Source of the DNA: a virus
IMG/VR virus record: IMGVR_UViG_3300042134_000050
Coordinates: 1 to 38,083 of that record
Length of the DNA stretch: 38,083 bases
Strand: one strand, 5' to 3'
Shown: positions 29,763-36,710 of the stretch, one piece after another
Position numbering within the stretch: position 1 is the stretch's first letter
Layout of the letters: each line of letters opens with the position of its first letter
Program-made: the position numbers and the translations under genes
Notes under the pieces: generated by a model
What the model was told of the DNA's origin: nothing
Databases searched by the model: none
What the model saw: the letters and a program-made list of their open reading frames with translations, nothing else

Positions 29763-30745
29763 TCGCTCTTCCTCGCCCGTTTGGGCGGCTCGAAGGCCAG
29801 CACATTCTTTGGGTCCCCGCCGATGACCGCCCGACTTCCACCGCGACTCAACTCCACGACGTAGCCTGCTTCCGCGACACGCCGCCACAGCCGGCCTCGC
29901 TGCCCCGGCTCCTGACCCATGAAGTCCAGGCGGGATTCCAACTCCGCCGCCGTGAGATTGCTCGTCCACACCGTCACCCGGCGGGAGGCATGGCGCTCCG
30001 CCACGAGCCGCTGGAAGAGCTCCACCTCCTCGGCCCCCAGGCGCTCGGCGCCGACATCATCCAGCACCACTGCGCGGGCGCGGAGCAGTTCCTCCATCGC
30101 GAAAGCGGACCGTCCGGCCATGCTGTATGCCTTTGCCTGCCGGGCCACTTGCACCAAGTCGGCCGAGTGGATGAGCACGAAGGGGCGCAAGCCCGCGTCG
30201 TCCGAGCCCCCGGCGCGCTCGTTCCACGGGTAGCGGCGGATGAAGTGCTCCAACACCGCCGCCGCCGCGACCGTCTTCCCGGCCCGCGTTGGGCCCGCCA
30301 TGACGAGGAAGGGGTAGCGCATGGCTCCAGGCCGCCCACCAGGCCCAATCTCGCGACCTTGGGCCAGCCAGGCCCTCACGGCGCGCACTCCCGTCCACTC
30401 CTCCGACAGGTTGGCGAGCGTGGCGAGGTGCTCGGCCCGGACTCCGGCCCGGGTGAGGTGGGGGCGAGGGTCCAACCGCTCCGCGTCCTCCCGTGTCTCG
30501 GCGGCCTTCCGGCACTGGTAACCGTAGTCCAGGGCGCCAGCCGCCCGCCACATGTCCAGGAACGTATGGCAGTGCTCCGAGGCGAAGCGGGGGTGCCGGG
30601 CGTCGCAGTCCGGCGGGCAGAGCACGATGGCCCGGGCCTCGGCTTCAAAGCGGGCACGTTCCTCCCGGTCCTTGCGCGCGGCCTCCAGGACGAGGGCCTT
30701 GAGCTTCGGGTGCATCGGGACGGTGTCTTGCGGCTCGAGTGGCAT
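29759..30745 (-). CDS. DnaC-like AAA+ helicase loader
   Basis: A 328-residue protein. The AAA+ ATPase part has Walker A MAGPTRAGKTVAAAAV (149-164), Walker B ARAVVLDDVGAE (223-234) and a sensor-1 region VTVWTSNL (257-264) with Asn263. The N-terminal 120 residues contain a Cys/His cluster (CPPDCDARH, EHCHTF) and charged helices, probably for binding the helicase. It should load the host replicative helicase at the phage origin, like lambda P or DnaC. It is coupled by TGATG to the replication initiator gene, the classic O-P order. Confidence 0.9.
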   Translation of the reverse strand: MPLEPQDTVPMHPKLKALVLEAARKDREERARFEAEARAIVLCPPDCDARHPRFASEHCHTFLDMWRAAGALDYGYQCRKAAETREDAERLDPRPHLTRAGVRAEHLATLANLSEEWTGVRAVRAWLAQGREIGPGGRPGAMRYPFLVMAGPTRAGKTVAAAAVLEHFIRRYPWNERAGGSDDAGLRPFVLIHSADLVQVARQAKAYSMAGRSAFAMEELLRARAVVLDDVGAERLGAEEVELFQRLVAERHASRRVTVWTSNLTAAELESRLDFMGQEPGQRGRLWRRVAEAGYVVELSRGGSRAVIGGDPKNVLAFEPPKRARKSE

Positions 30746-31620
30746 CAGTAGGGCTCCGTGGCGTCAGAGGCGGGGACGTGGACGGGGGGCAGGGTGTCCC
30801 AGTTGTGCCGGGACATGGTGGGCGGCTGGGAGCCCCGTTGCTGGACGATGCCGAGCACCTGGGGCGCGTTCCAGTTGCTGCGCAGAACGACGAAACCGGA
30901 CACCGTGGGGAATCCGCCCTTGGACCACTCGAGCAACCGGCCCCAGCGGGCCACTACCTCCGCCGCGCTGGCCTTCGAGGAGTTGAGCAGCCAGGAGACG
31001 GTGGTGGCGTCCACCGTGCCGTTGCCGCTCACGTACGGCCGGCCGGTGACCTCGAGGAACTTCGCCTCCAGGGCTCGCCAGAGCTCGGGCGCGGGGCCGG
31101 TGGCTTCCTTGCGCGGCTTCCTGGATGTGGGAGGAACGCCCACCAACGCGACCGGCGCGACAGCGACCGGCGCAGGTTTCTTCTCTTCTCCTTTCTGCGT
31201 CTGCGTCTGCGTCTGCGTCTTGCGGGCGGGTTCTTCGCCGGTACCGGTCCGGTTTCCCTCCGGTTTCCGACCGGTCCGCCTCCGGTTCTTCTCCCAGGTC
31301 GACTTGTAGCGCTCAAATCCAGTGAGTCTGTATCCGTCGGCCTCCGACCGCATCAGGCCGACATCCAACAGGGCCTGGGCGAGCGCCTCTGCCGGTCCGG
31401 TCCACCCCACGGAACCGGCGAGCAACCGGTCCGGTACCGTTCCGGTTCCCGCTATGAATCCGTCCGGCGGGCGATCCTCCGGCGCCCGGGCCAGTGCCCA
31501 GGTCCACAGGTCGAGCATGAGGCCCATCGCCTCGCGCCGGCTGATGCCCAGCAGCGCACCGAGGTCGCCTGCGTGCGCGCCAATGAAGTCCGCGTCCACC
31601 TGGAGCCATGGGAATCTCAC
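30745..31620 (-). CDS. replication initiator / replisome organiser (lambda O-like position)
   Basis: A 291-residue protein. The N-terminal domain (about 1-108; FPWLQVDADFI, LLGISRREAMGLMLDLWTWA, DVGLMRSEADGYRLTGF) is a winged-helix DNA-binding domain of the phage replisome-organiser type. A basic, flexible linker (about 110-172) includes four Thr-Gln pairs (135-142). The C-terminal domain (about 175-265; WRALEAKFLEVTGRPY, ARWGRLLEWSKGGFPTV) probably contacts the loader. Iteron-like repeats lie inside the gene at 31238-31286 and 31392-31446, so it may bind its own gene as origin. GTG start at 31620. Confidence 0.82.
   Translation of the reverse strand: MRFPWLQVDADFIGAHAGDLGALLGISRREAMGLMLDLWTWALARAPEDRPPDGFIAGTGTVPDRLLAGSVGWTGPAEALAQALLDVGLMRSEADGYRLTGFERYKSTWEKNRRRTGRKPEGNRTGTGEEPARKTQTQTQTQKGEEKKPAPVAVAPVALVGVPPTSRKPRKEATGPAPELWRALEAKFLEVTGRPYVSGNGTVDATTVSWLLNSSKASAAEVVARWGRLLEWSKGGFPTVSGFVVLRSNWNAPQVLGIVQQRGSQPPTMSRHNWDTLPPVHVPASDATEPY
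31195..31218. repeat. hexanucleotide tandem repeat (CTGCGT)x4
   Basis: Four perfect copies of CTGCGT lie in the initiator gene, coding Thr-Gln four times in the linker. As the unit is two codons, slippage would change linker length without breaking the frame. The left flank is pyrimidine-rich (31177-31194), less GC-rich than its surroundings. Confidence 0.9.
31238..31286. repeat. 11-bp iteron-like tandem repeats (candidate replication origin)
   Basis: CCGGT occurs six times here, beginning at 31238, 31244, 31249, 31260, 31271 and 31282. The last four are exactly 11 bases apart, giving units CCGGTTTCCCT, CCGGTTTCCGA, CCGGTCCGCCT and CCGGTTCTTCT. An 11-base period is not a multiple of three and the encoded residues (about 112-128) do not repeat, so the protein does not explain it. 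Tandem sites on one helix face inside an initiator gene resemble the lambda ori in gene O. Confidence 0.65.
31392..31446. repeat. second cluster of CCGGT iteron-like sites
   Basis: CCGGT starts at 31392, 31397, 31426, 31431 and 31442; the last two are again 11 bases apart. The cluster lies about 105 bases upstream, in the direction of transcription, of the first one and codes for residues about 58-76 of the initiator. It may be an outer part of the same origin. Confidence 0.5.
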
Positions 31621-31949
31621 AGGGCGACCTCGGCGCGTTCAAGGGCCAACTGGAACCGGATGGCCGCCGCCAGTTCCACGGAGCGCTCCGCAATGCGGCC
31701 CCAGGCGCTGCTGCCGGTCTGCTCGAATCGCCGCCGCGAGTAGGCGCACGCGTCCAAGGCCTCTTCGTAGCAGTCCACTGAGGCCGAGCGCTCTCCGTCG
31801 ACGCGCAGCGGTTCCCCGTACCGTTCGATGCCGAGATGGTGCCGGGCCAGCATGTCGGCCTTCAGCCGCTCGACGAGCCACGCGGGGACATCCGGGCCGA
31901 GGACGGCCTCCGCGTCCGCGATGACCATGGGCCAAATCTCCGGACTCAC
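31617..31949 (-). CDS. conserved phage protein, MazG-like helical motif
   Basis: A 110-residue helical protein, GTG at 31949. It contains MLARHHLGIERYGEPLRVDGERSAS (33-57) and DCYEEALDACAYSRRR (59-74). The RYGxPL then EEALDxxxY pattern is one I know from many phage genomes, and it resembles the metal-binding helices of MazG-type nucleotide pyrophosphatases, although the full EExxE...ExxD set is not complete. It lies directly upstream of the initiator gene in the operon. Function uncertain. Confidence 0.8.
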   Translation of the reverse strand: MSPEIWPMVIADAEAVLGPDVPAWLVERLKADMLARHHLGIERYGEPLRVDGERSASVDCYEEALDACAYSRRRFEQTGSSAWGRIAERSVELAAAIRFQLALERAEVAL

Positions 31950-32509
31950 GGCTCCCGCCTTTCGATGGAGAACACGGCCCCGGCCGGGGTAACGCGGACG
32001 TACCAGAAGCCGATGCCGAGCCGGTGCAGGGCCTGGGCGGTGATGATGGAGCCCTTGCTGGCCTCCAGGTTTGTGTGGACGCAGTAGGCGCGCTCCGGCT
32101 TCGCCTCCGCCATGGCGACGTCACGGCGGGCGGCAGCGGCGCCCCAGGACAGTCCGGGCTGCTCGGCCTGAAGCCGCTCTGGCTGGAACCACCGGACGCT
32201 GCGCTTCTCCTTCGGCCACTCCTCCATGCAGGCCAGGAGGGCGAGGTGGTCAGCGCCGATGGCTCCGGGGGTCTCCGTACTCCGTCCGGGAGGCCCGTCC
32301 CCATTCAGGAGGATGAGGCTGTCGCCGTGGCGCGGCCACTCGTCATCACCGCCGCCGATGAGCAGCCGCAGGAGGTCCATGGACATAGGCGGGACGCCGC
32401 CCGGCTCGCCCGCGAACTCCAGCGCCAACGTGGCGTGGAGCGCCAGGGCTCGGAACACGGGGAGATGCCTCCAGGAGAGGGAGCGAGAGCCCCACATGAG
32501 GACGCGCAT
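31946..32509 (-). CDS. DUF2493/SLOG-like Rossmann protein (probable)
   Basis: A 187-residue protein. It starts MRVLMWGSRSLSWRHLPVFRAL, close to the MRVLVTGSRDW opening of DUF2493/YspA SLOG-type nucleotide-binding proteins. It has GDSLILLNGDGPPG (about 62-75) in the place of the glycine-rich loop, ADHLALLACMEEW, and ends with IITAQALHRLGIGFWYVRV. It may bind a nucleotide or ADP-ribose-type ligand. GTGA overlap with the gene downstream. It starts one base after the stop of the upstream gene. Fairly likely family, unknown ligand. Confidence 0.75.
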   Translation of the reverse strand: MRVLMWGSRSLSWRHLPVFRALALHATLALEFAGEPGGVPPMSMDLLRLLIGGGDDEWPRHGDSLILLNGDGPPGRSTETPGAIGADHLALLACMEEWPKEKRSVRWFQPERLQAEQPGLSWGAAAARRDVAMAEAKPERAYCVHTNLEASKGSIITAQALHRLGIGFWYVRVTPAGAVFSIERREP

Positions 32510-32510
32510 G

Positions 32511-32720
32511 TCAGGCGCCTCCATGAGCGCGCGGGCGGATGCTCTCCACGTGCGCCTTGCAGACTGGGCACGTGCGGTCCAGCAACCGGGACATGCGGTC
32601 GAACTGCTGGACGTCCGCAGCACTCCGGCAACGGGAGGTCCTCTTGCCGCACTTCGTCGTGGAGTTCAGCCACTCGTGAAAGTGAAGCGGCCTCGGCTTC
32701 TTCGGCATCTGCTGGGTCAT
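32511..32720 (-). CDS. small basic zinc-finger-type protein behind a leader hairpin
   Basis: A 69-residue protein, ATG at 32720. It contains TTKCGKRTSRC and a later TCPVCKAHVESIRPR, so one zinc site is likely. It heads a sub-operon: upstream lies a 150-base gap with a strong hairpin (32727-32769) and a candidate promoter. The best Shine-Dalgarno (GAGGAGG) lies inside the hairpin arm. Probably a DNA- or RNA-binding regulator; not recognised. Confidence 0.72.
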   Translation of the reverse strand: MTQQMPKKPRPLHFHEWLNSTTKCGKRTSRCRSAADVQQFDRMSRLLDRTCPVCKAHVESIRPRAHGGA

Positions 32721-32726
32721 GAAACA

Positions 32727-32769
32727 CCGATGCCCCTCCTCACGGGGCCAGCCGGAGGAGGGGCATTGG
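32727..32769 (-). promoter_or_regulatory. 15-bp leader hairpin holding the ribosome site; possible terminator
   Basis: CCGATGCCCCTCCTC (32727-32741) pairs with GAGGAGGGGCATTGG (32755-32769), one G-T pair, and an inner CGG/CCG stem caps it after a bulged A. In the leftward transcript the second arm carries GAGGAGG, the only good ribosome site for ATG 32720, so the stem could hide it. A short TGTTT follows, so partial termination is also possible. Confidence 0.55.
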
Positions 32770-32840
32770 GTGGCGCGAGGAAATCTCACGCCCGTGCTTC
32801 ACAGGTCATCGAGGTCCCTGGCCGAACCTCGTCTGCGTTA

Positions 32841-32869
32841 ACTCTACGTCCCGGCGGGCCGGGGTGCAA
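32841..32869 (-). promoter_or_regulatory. candidate internal leftward promoter with inverted repeat in the spacer
   Basis: On the minus strand TTGCAC (32869-32864) and TAGAGT (32846-32841) are 17 bases apart. The spacer holds CCCGG-CCCG-CCGGG. The layout is like the 3452-3480 site. It would make a leader of about 110 bases before ATG 32720, with a 6-bp stem (32810-32815 with 32826-32831) and the large hairpin. Confidence 0.35.
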
Positions 32870-33235
32870 CTACAAGGGCAAGGGCTCCTGGCGCTCGGCG
32901 TTGTCCTTCTCGACGCACGAGGCGCACAGGCGCATGCGGTCGAGGGGAAGGGCCCCGTTGCAGCGCTCGCAGCCACGGTCCTCGTGGATGCCACCCTTGT
33001 TCCAGGCTTCGAAGGCCCGCTCTGCCCGATTCGCCTGCCGGACTTCGTCGGCGGTGCCTCGCACAGCGGCGCCACACGCAGAGCAGGCGATCCGGCTGTC
33101 AGCCGGGCCCATCCAGCCGTTCGCCATGGCCCACGTGGGTATCATCGGCCCGTCGCATCGCTCGCCGTGAATTTCGGCGCGGCACTTCGGCGTGTCGTGC
33201 CATGGCAGTGGGCGACCCTTGTTCGTGGCGCTCAT
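32870..33235 (-). CDS. Cys-rich zinc-binding-type protein
   Basis: A 121-residue protein with Cys pairs: PKCRAEIHGERCDG (17-29), IACSACGAAV (49-58), GCERCNGALP (88-97) and RLCASCVEKD (102-111). Two zinc ribbons seem likely. The last two pairs resemble a DksA/TraR-like or short rubredoxin-type knuckle, but the match is loose. ATGA overlap with the gene upstream. It may bind RNA polymerase or DNA; role unknown. Confidence 0.78.
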   Translation of the reverse strand: MSATNKGRPLPWHDTPKCRAEIHGERCDGPMIPTWAMANGWMGPADSRIACSACGAAVRGTADEVRQANRAERAFEAWNKGGIHEDRGCERCNGALPLDRMRLCASCVEKDNAERQEPLPL

Positions 33236-33414
33236 TCCGCCACCTCCGCCACGGGCGGCCTGTAGCAGCCGCGGCCCACATCGGACCCATCAGCGGGCGG
33301 GTTGCAGAGCATGAATCCATCCTGCATTTCATAGTGCCGCTCGCACACCCGCGTCGGGCAGCCCTCGCAGAACACCACGCCCTCGTCGCTCTCGCAGTAG
33401 TCACACCAGCTCAT
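33232..33414 (-). CDS. 60-residue RING/B-box-like zinc protein
   Basis: A small protein with CDYC, FCEGC, RVCERHYEM and MLCNPP: the order C-x2-C-x9-C-x2-C-x4-C-x2-H near the N terminus resembles cross-brace zinc folds. ATG at 33414 overlaps the stop of the Cro-like gene. It is the second gene of L2 and so made early with the regulator. Function unknown. Confidence 0.75.
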   Translation of the reverse strand: MSWCDYCESDEGVVFCEGCPTRVCERHYEMQDGFMLCNPPADGSDVGRGCYRPPVAEVAE

Positions 33415-33641
33415 GACTTGTTCCCCACCCAGGCGCGCATCCGGATGCTGGGCGCGGCGCTCTCGATGCGAGCCGCCAAGTCGACGTCGCAGGCCACCTC
33501 GTTGCGGACGAGCCTCCGGACAGTGGCGTGCGAGCAGCCGAACCGCCTCGCCGCCTCGTAGTACGACACCCTGTGACGCTCCATCCAACGGAGCAGTAGT
33601 TCTCCGCCGCTCGGCCTCTTCTTCTCTTCGGTCTGGTCCAT
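33411..33641 (-). CDS. Cro-like helix-turn-helix regulator
   Basis: A 76-residue protein. Residues 25-63 (VSYYEAARRFGCSHATVRRL, then VRNEVACDVDLAARIESA) form a helix-turn-helix of Cro/YdaS type, with the recognition helix at SHATVRRLVRN. ATG at 33641 is preferred to an upstream start at 33662. A candidate -10 box ends 8 bases before it, so the mRNA may have no leader, as for lambda cI. It probably binds the half-sites in 33650-33696 and perhaps the palindrome at 3461-3476. It has no ligand or cleavage domain. Confidence 0.82.
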   Translation of the reverse strand: MDQTEEKKRPSGGELLLRWMERHRVSYYEAARRFGCSHATVRRLVRNEVACDVDLAARIESAAPSIRMRAWVGNKS

Positions 33642-33649
33642 GGGATGAC

Positions 33650-33696
33650 AGATTAGTTGCATCCTTCGCGCAACGCAACTATAACGTTGGTCAACG
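33650..33696. promoter_or_regulatory. divergent promoter/operator region of L2 and R2
   Basis: Rightward: TTGCAT (33657-33662), 17 bases, TATAAC (33680-33685), then AGGAGG before ATG 33722. Leftward: TTGCGT (33678-33673), 17 bases, TAATCT (33655-33650). The boxes interleave. Half-sites form inverted repeats: AGTTGC (33655-33660) with GCAACT (33675-33680), and CGTTG-GT-CAACG (33685-33696). Binding of one regulator could switch both directions. The minus strand also reads CGTTGCGC, as at 3471-3478. Confidence 0.55.
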
Positions 33697-33721
33697 CCGC
33701 GCTGGTGCGGCAGGAGGCGAC

Positions 33722-33874
33722 ATGAAGACGGGCGGATACGTGGTGCACGTGCTCACAAGGCGCAGGCGCAAGGTCCTCGCTGTGTCGGACCGGCGTGCGA
33801 GGCTGGAGGGAATCGGCTGGGTGGGCCTCAACCCCGAAACGAAGGTGCCTGCTGGATATGAGGTGGTGCCGTGA
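33722..33874 (+). CDS. 50-residue basic protein, first gene of R2
   Basis: A small gene with AGGAGG at good spacing before ATG 33722, directly downstream of the candidate rightward promoter. The product is basic and beta-rich (YVVHVLTRRRRKVLAVSDRR), ending in PAGYEVVP. GTGA overlap with the next gene. It may bind nucleic acid. Not recognised. Confidence 0.75.
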   Translation: MKTGGYVVHVLTRRRRKVLAVSDRRARLEGIGWVGLNPETKVPAGYEVVP

Positions 33875-34476
33875 AGATGACCGTCACTGACGCGCTTCGG
33901 GAGCTGCTGGACGAGAAGCATCACCCTGTCGTGTTTCGGGCGTCGGAGCGGCTTCGTCTTCGCATCTCGGAATTGGAGGGGTGCGTGGGTTGCCTGGAGG
34001 CCCAGCTCGCCTCCGCCCGCGACGCGGCGCTGGAGGAGGCGGCTATTGAGGCTGAGGACCCTCGCGATGGGAACGAGCGCATCGCTGCTCGCATCCGCGC
34101 CCTGAAGTCCAAGCCCGCGCAGGGGCACACGCGTGGGTGCATGGATGCCACAAGCGGAAGCGGCGAGCCATGCGTCTGCGGGCCGCACGAGGTGCTGTGC
34201 GAGCACGGCGCCGGAGAGGGTGTGGAGCGCTCGACGTGCCACCCGCTCACGGAGATGGCCTCCGAGGAGAATGACCTCCTGCCAAAGAAGCGGCGTCGGG
34301 AGCACGAGTACGGGGAGGAGAAGCCAGCCATGTTCGGCACCACGGTGGCCTATTGTACGCATAATTCGTGCATGGCGATCCGAGTGAAAGCGAGAAAGGG
34401 CGGGCACACTTGGTTCCGGCAGGCGCCTGCCGAAGAGCTGACCGACGAGCCCGGCCCGTGCGAGGTGGATCCATGA
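33871..34476 (+). CDS. unknown protein with Cys clusters
   Basis: A 201-residue protein (GTG at 33871; an ATG at 33877 is also possible). The first 90 residues are helical (SERLRLRISELEGCVGCLEAQ), followed by a Cys/His-rich part (RGCMDATSGSGEPCVCGPHEVLCEHG, about 89-114, and STCHPLTE), and a C-terminal part with YCTHNSC. It is probably metal-binding. Coupled to neighbours by overlap. Function unknown. Confidence 0.75.
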   Translation: MKMTVTDALRELLDEKHHPVVFRASERLRLRISELEGCVGCLEAQLASARDAALEEAAIEAEDPRDGNERIAARIRALKSKPAQGHTRGCMDATSGSGEPCVCGPHEVLCEHGAGEGVERSTCHPLTEMASEENDLLPKKRRREHEYGEEKPAMFGTTVAYCTHNSCMAIRVKARKGGHTWFRQAPAEELTDEPGPCEVDP

Positions 34477-34628
34477 GCGCCTTCAAGGACTCGGGGCACC
34501 ACTGGTGGCAGGAGTGCCAGTTATGCGGCATGGCGTGGTTCGTAGGGGATGAGCCGGATCATAGCCGCGACTCGGAAGCCACGTGCCAGCGCTGTGAGGC
34601 GGACGCAGCGAAGGAGGTGGAACAGTGA
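34473..34628 (+). CDS. 51-residue zinc-ribbon-type protein
   Basis: A small gene between coupled neighbours. The product has ECQLCGMAW (14-22) and TCQRCEADA (37-45), a simple two-knuckle zinc ribbon, with His8, His9 and several Trp. It overlaps the exonuclease gene as GTGA, so it may assist recombination. Function unknown. Confidence 0.75.
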   Translation: MSAFKDSGHHWWQECQLCGMAWFVGDEPDHSRDSEATCQRCEADAAKEVEQ

Positions 34629-35608
34629 GCTTGAGCCACGAGGACAAGAAGAAGGTGGGCGGGAGTGACGTCGCCAGCGTGCTCGGCATCTCGCGATACG
34701 GTGGACCGCTGGTGCCGTACCTCCGGATCGTCGAGGACGTCGAGAAGGACGACAACGGCACGCTGATGCGCGGGCGCGACCTGGAGCCCGTAGTGCTCGA
34801 GCAGTACCGGCGAGCCACCGGTATCGACATGCAGATGGGCAGAGTGGTGCGCGGGCTGCTGGGGCATGAGCGCGCATCTCCGGATGCTATCGCCTACCCG
34901 GAGCGCGGCATGTGGCGTGTGGTGGAGGCCAAGACGGCCTCCTGGCGCGTCATGAATGATTGGGGCGAGCCGGGCACGGACGCCATCCCGCAGGAGTACC
35001 TGGTCCAGGTGCAATGGTACCTGGGGTCCGTCCGGCAGGACCCACGGGCTCGATGCGCGGATGACGTGGGGGACGTCCCGGCCCTTGTCGGGGGCGAGTT
35101 CGGCATCTGGCAGGTGCGGTACGACTCCGAGGTGTACGAAGCCCTCCGCGAGGGCGTGAAGCGATTCTGGATGGACCACGTAGTACCGCGCCGTCCCCCG
35201 GACCCAACCGGTTCCACCCAGGAGGGCGAGTTCATCCGCAAGCGCTACCCGAAGCACACGGCCAACGCGCTCGACGCGGCCACGCTGGAACCCATGGCGA
35301 TCTACACGCTCGACGAGCACCGACGCTGTGTGGAGGGTAGGAGGGCGGCCATCAGGGCCGAGGAGTTCTGGGAAGCCAAGGTGAAGATGCTCCTGGCCGA
35401 ACACGAGGGCGTGATGTGGCCGGACGGCACCCGCCTCACCTGGAAGCAGAGCAAGCCGAGCACGGTAACGGATTGGGAGAAGGTGGCGCTGGACCTGACG
35501 ACGGGCGCGGAGTTGGACCCGGCCTGGGTCAAGGAAGTGGTGAAGAAGCACACGACGCAGCGTGACGGAGCTCGGCCTCTGGTCTGGCGCGAGGGGAAGA
35601 AGCGATGA
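34625..35608 (+). CDS. YqaJ-type viral recombinase / lambda-exonuclease-like nuclease
   Basis: A 327-residue protein of the PD-(D/E)XK exonuclease group. GGSDVASVLGISRY (12-25) is the typical opening, RGRDLEPVVLEQY (49-61) gives Glu54, SPDAIA (85-90) gives Asp87, WRVVEAKTAS (97-106) gives Glu101 and Lys103, and PQEYLVQVQWYL (122-133) holds the conserved Gln residues. It would degrade one strand of double-stranded ends so that the annealing protein encoded next but one can pair the other. C-terminal 100 residues are charged and helical. GTG start. Confidence 0.9.
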   Translation: MSLSHEDKKKVGGSDVASVLGISRYGGPLVPYLRIVEDVEKDDNGTLMRGRDLEPVVLEQYRRATGIDMQMGRVVRGLLGHERASPDAIAYPERGMWRVVEAKTASWRVMNDWGEPGTDAIPQEYLVQVQWYLGSVRQDPRARCADDVGDVPALVGGEFGIWQVRYDSEVYEALREGVKRFWMDHVVPRRPPDPTGSTQEGEFIRKRYPKHTANALDAATLEPMAIYTLDEHRRCVEGRRAAIRAEEFWEAKVKMLLAEHEGVMWPDGTRLTWKQSKPSTVTDWEKVALDLTTGAELDPAWVKEVVKKHTTQRDGARPLVWREGKKR

Positions 35609-35877
35609 GCACGAAGGCGATCCAAGAGGCATTGAGGATGTTGCGGGATGCGGACGGCGACTCTGGTGCGAACGGTGGTTGCATCGCGGCGGCCGATGAG
35701 GCGGAGAAGGAATTGGAGGCCATTCGCAAGGCGTGCGAGGCGCTGGCCAACAACAGCATTGGGGACTACGTCTACGACGTTCGCGATCGAGAGTTGAAGG
35801 GCTGGGACGGGCCGCGCGTCACTGCCTGGGGCAGCGCTTCGCAACTCATCACCACCATCGCCAAGGAGTCCAAGTGA
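35605..35877 (+). CDS. small helical protein between exonuclease and annealing protein
   Basis: A 90-residue protein, acidic and helical in the first half (LRMLRDADGDSGANGG, DEAEKELEAIRKACEALANN), with a conserved-looking end (VTAWGSASQLITTIAKES). Both ends overlap recombination genes, so it probably works with them. Not recognised. Confidence 0.75.
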   Translation: MSTKAIQEALRMLRDADGDSGANGGCIAAADEAEKELEAIRKACEALANNSIGDYVYDVRDRELKGWDGPRVTAWGSASQLITTIAKESK

Positions 35878-36710
35878 GCACCGAAGAGAAGAAGAACGAG
35901 GAAAAATCCCTGGCGACGTCCGCGCCGCTGCCGTTGCTGGCGCAGTCCTTCGGGGAGTTGCACCGGCAGGCACGGGCCCTGGCGCCCAGCGCGCTCATCC
36001 CCAAGGGTCTCCGCGGTGGCAACATTGAGGAGACGCTGGCCAACGTGACTCTGGTGCTGGCCTATGGCCGGGAGGTGGGCCTCGGGCCCGTGGCGAGCCT
36101 CTCCGGCATTGCCGTGGTGAACGGACGCCCCTTCGCCGAGTCCCAGACGCTCGCGGCTCTGGTGCGCGCCTCCGGCCACTGCCGCTACCTGCGCCGGGTG
36201 GAGTCGTCGAAGACATCTGTTACGTGGGAGACGTGGCGAGTGGGCGAGCCTCAGCCGGAGCGCCGGACCTTCTCCATGGCGGACGCCCAGGCCGCCGGAC
36301 TCGCGGGGCGCGACACGTACAAGGCCCATCCGGAGAGAATGCTGGGGGCCCGCGCTCTCGGCTGGCTTCTGCGCGACGTGTACCCGGATGTGGCCAAGGG
36401 GCTTGGAACGGAGGCCGAACGCGAGGATGCGCAGTACGCAGATGCGCCGCCCCCCGTGGTGGTCGAGCAGCCCGCCAAGGGCGTAGAGGGCCTGAAGAGC
36501 ACGCTCAAAAAGAAGGCAGAGGAGCAGAAGGCGCTGCCGTCCGCATCGCCTTCGTTCGCTGACCTGGACCGGCAACTCGAAGCCGCACGCAAGAAGGAGC
36601 AGCTCGCCGCGGCGCGGAACAAGGCACCCGTCTCCATCCACGACCCGAACGCCGAGCCGCCCGAAGACCTCATCCTGCCTGGCCAGCGCCAGCCTGGGGA
36701 GGAGGGATGA
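35874..36710 (+). CDS. RecT-like single-strand annealing protein
   Basis: A 278-residue protein. It has the pattern of phage annealing proteins: LIPKGLRGGNIEETLANVTLVLAYGREVGLGPVASLSGIAVVNGRP (about 42-87), LAALVRASGHCRY, RRTFSMADAQAAGLAGRDTY and MLGARALGWLLRDVYPDVAKGL. These are the conserved blocks of RecT-type proteins encoded beside YqaJ exonucleases. The C terminus (about 200-278) is charged and may bind the nuclease or SSB. It anneals complementary strands during repair and concatemer formation. GTG start overlaps the previous stop. Confidence 0.85.
   Translation: MSTEEKKNEEKSLATSAPLPLLAQSFGELHRQARALAPSALIPKGLRGGNIEETLANVTLVLAYGREVGLGPVASLSGIAVVNGRPFAESQTLAALVRASGHCRYLRRVESSKTSVTWETWRVGEPQPERRTFSMADAQAAGLAGRDTYKAHPERMLGARALGWLLRDVYPDVAKGLGTEAEREDAQYADAPPPVVVEQPAKGVEGLKSTLKKKAEEQKALPSASPSFADLDRQLEAARKKEQLAAARNKAPVSIHDPNAEPPEDLILPGQRQPGEEG

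Noticed and set aside
31238-31290. CRISPR-like or other spaced repeat array
   Set aside because: Units are only 11 bases with no spacers, lie within a coding gene and match iterons rather than an array.
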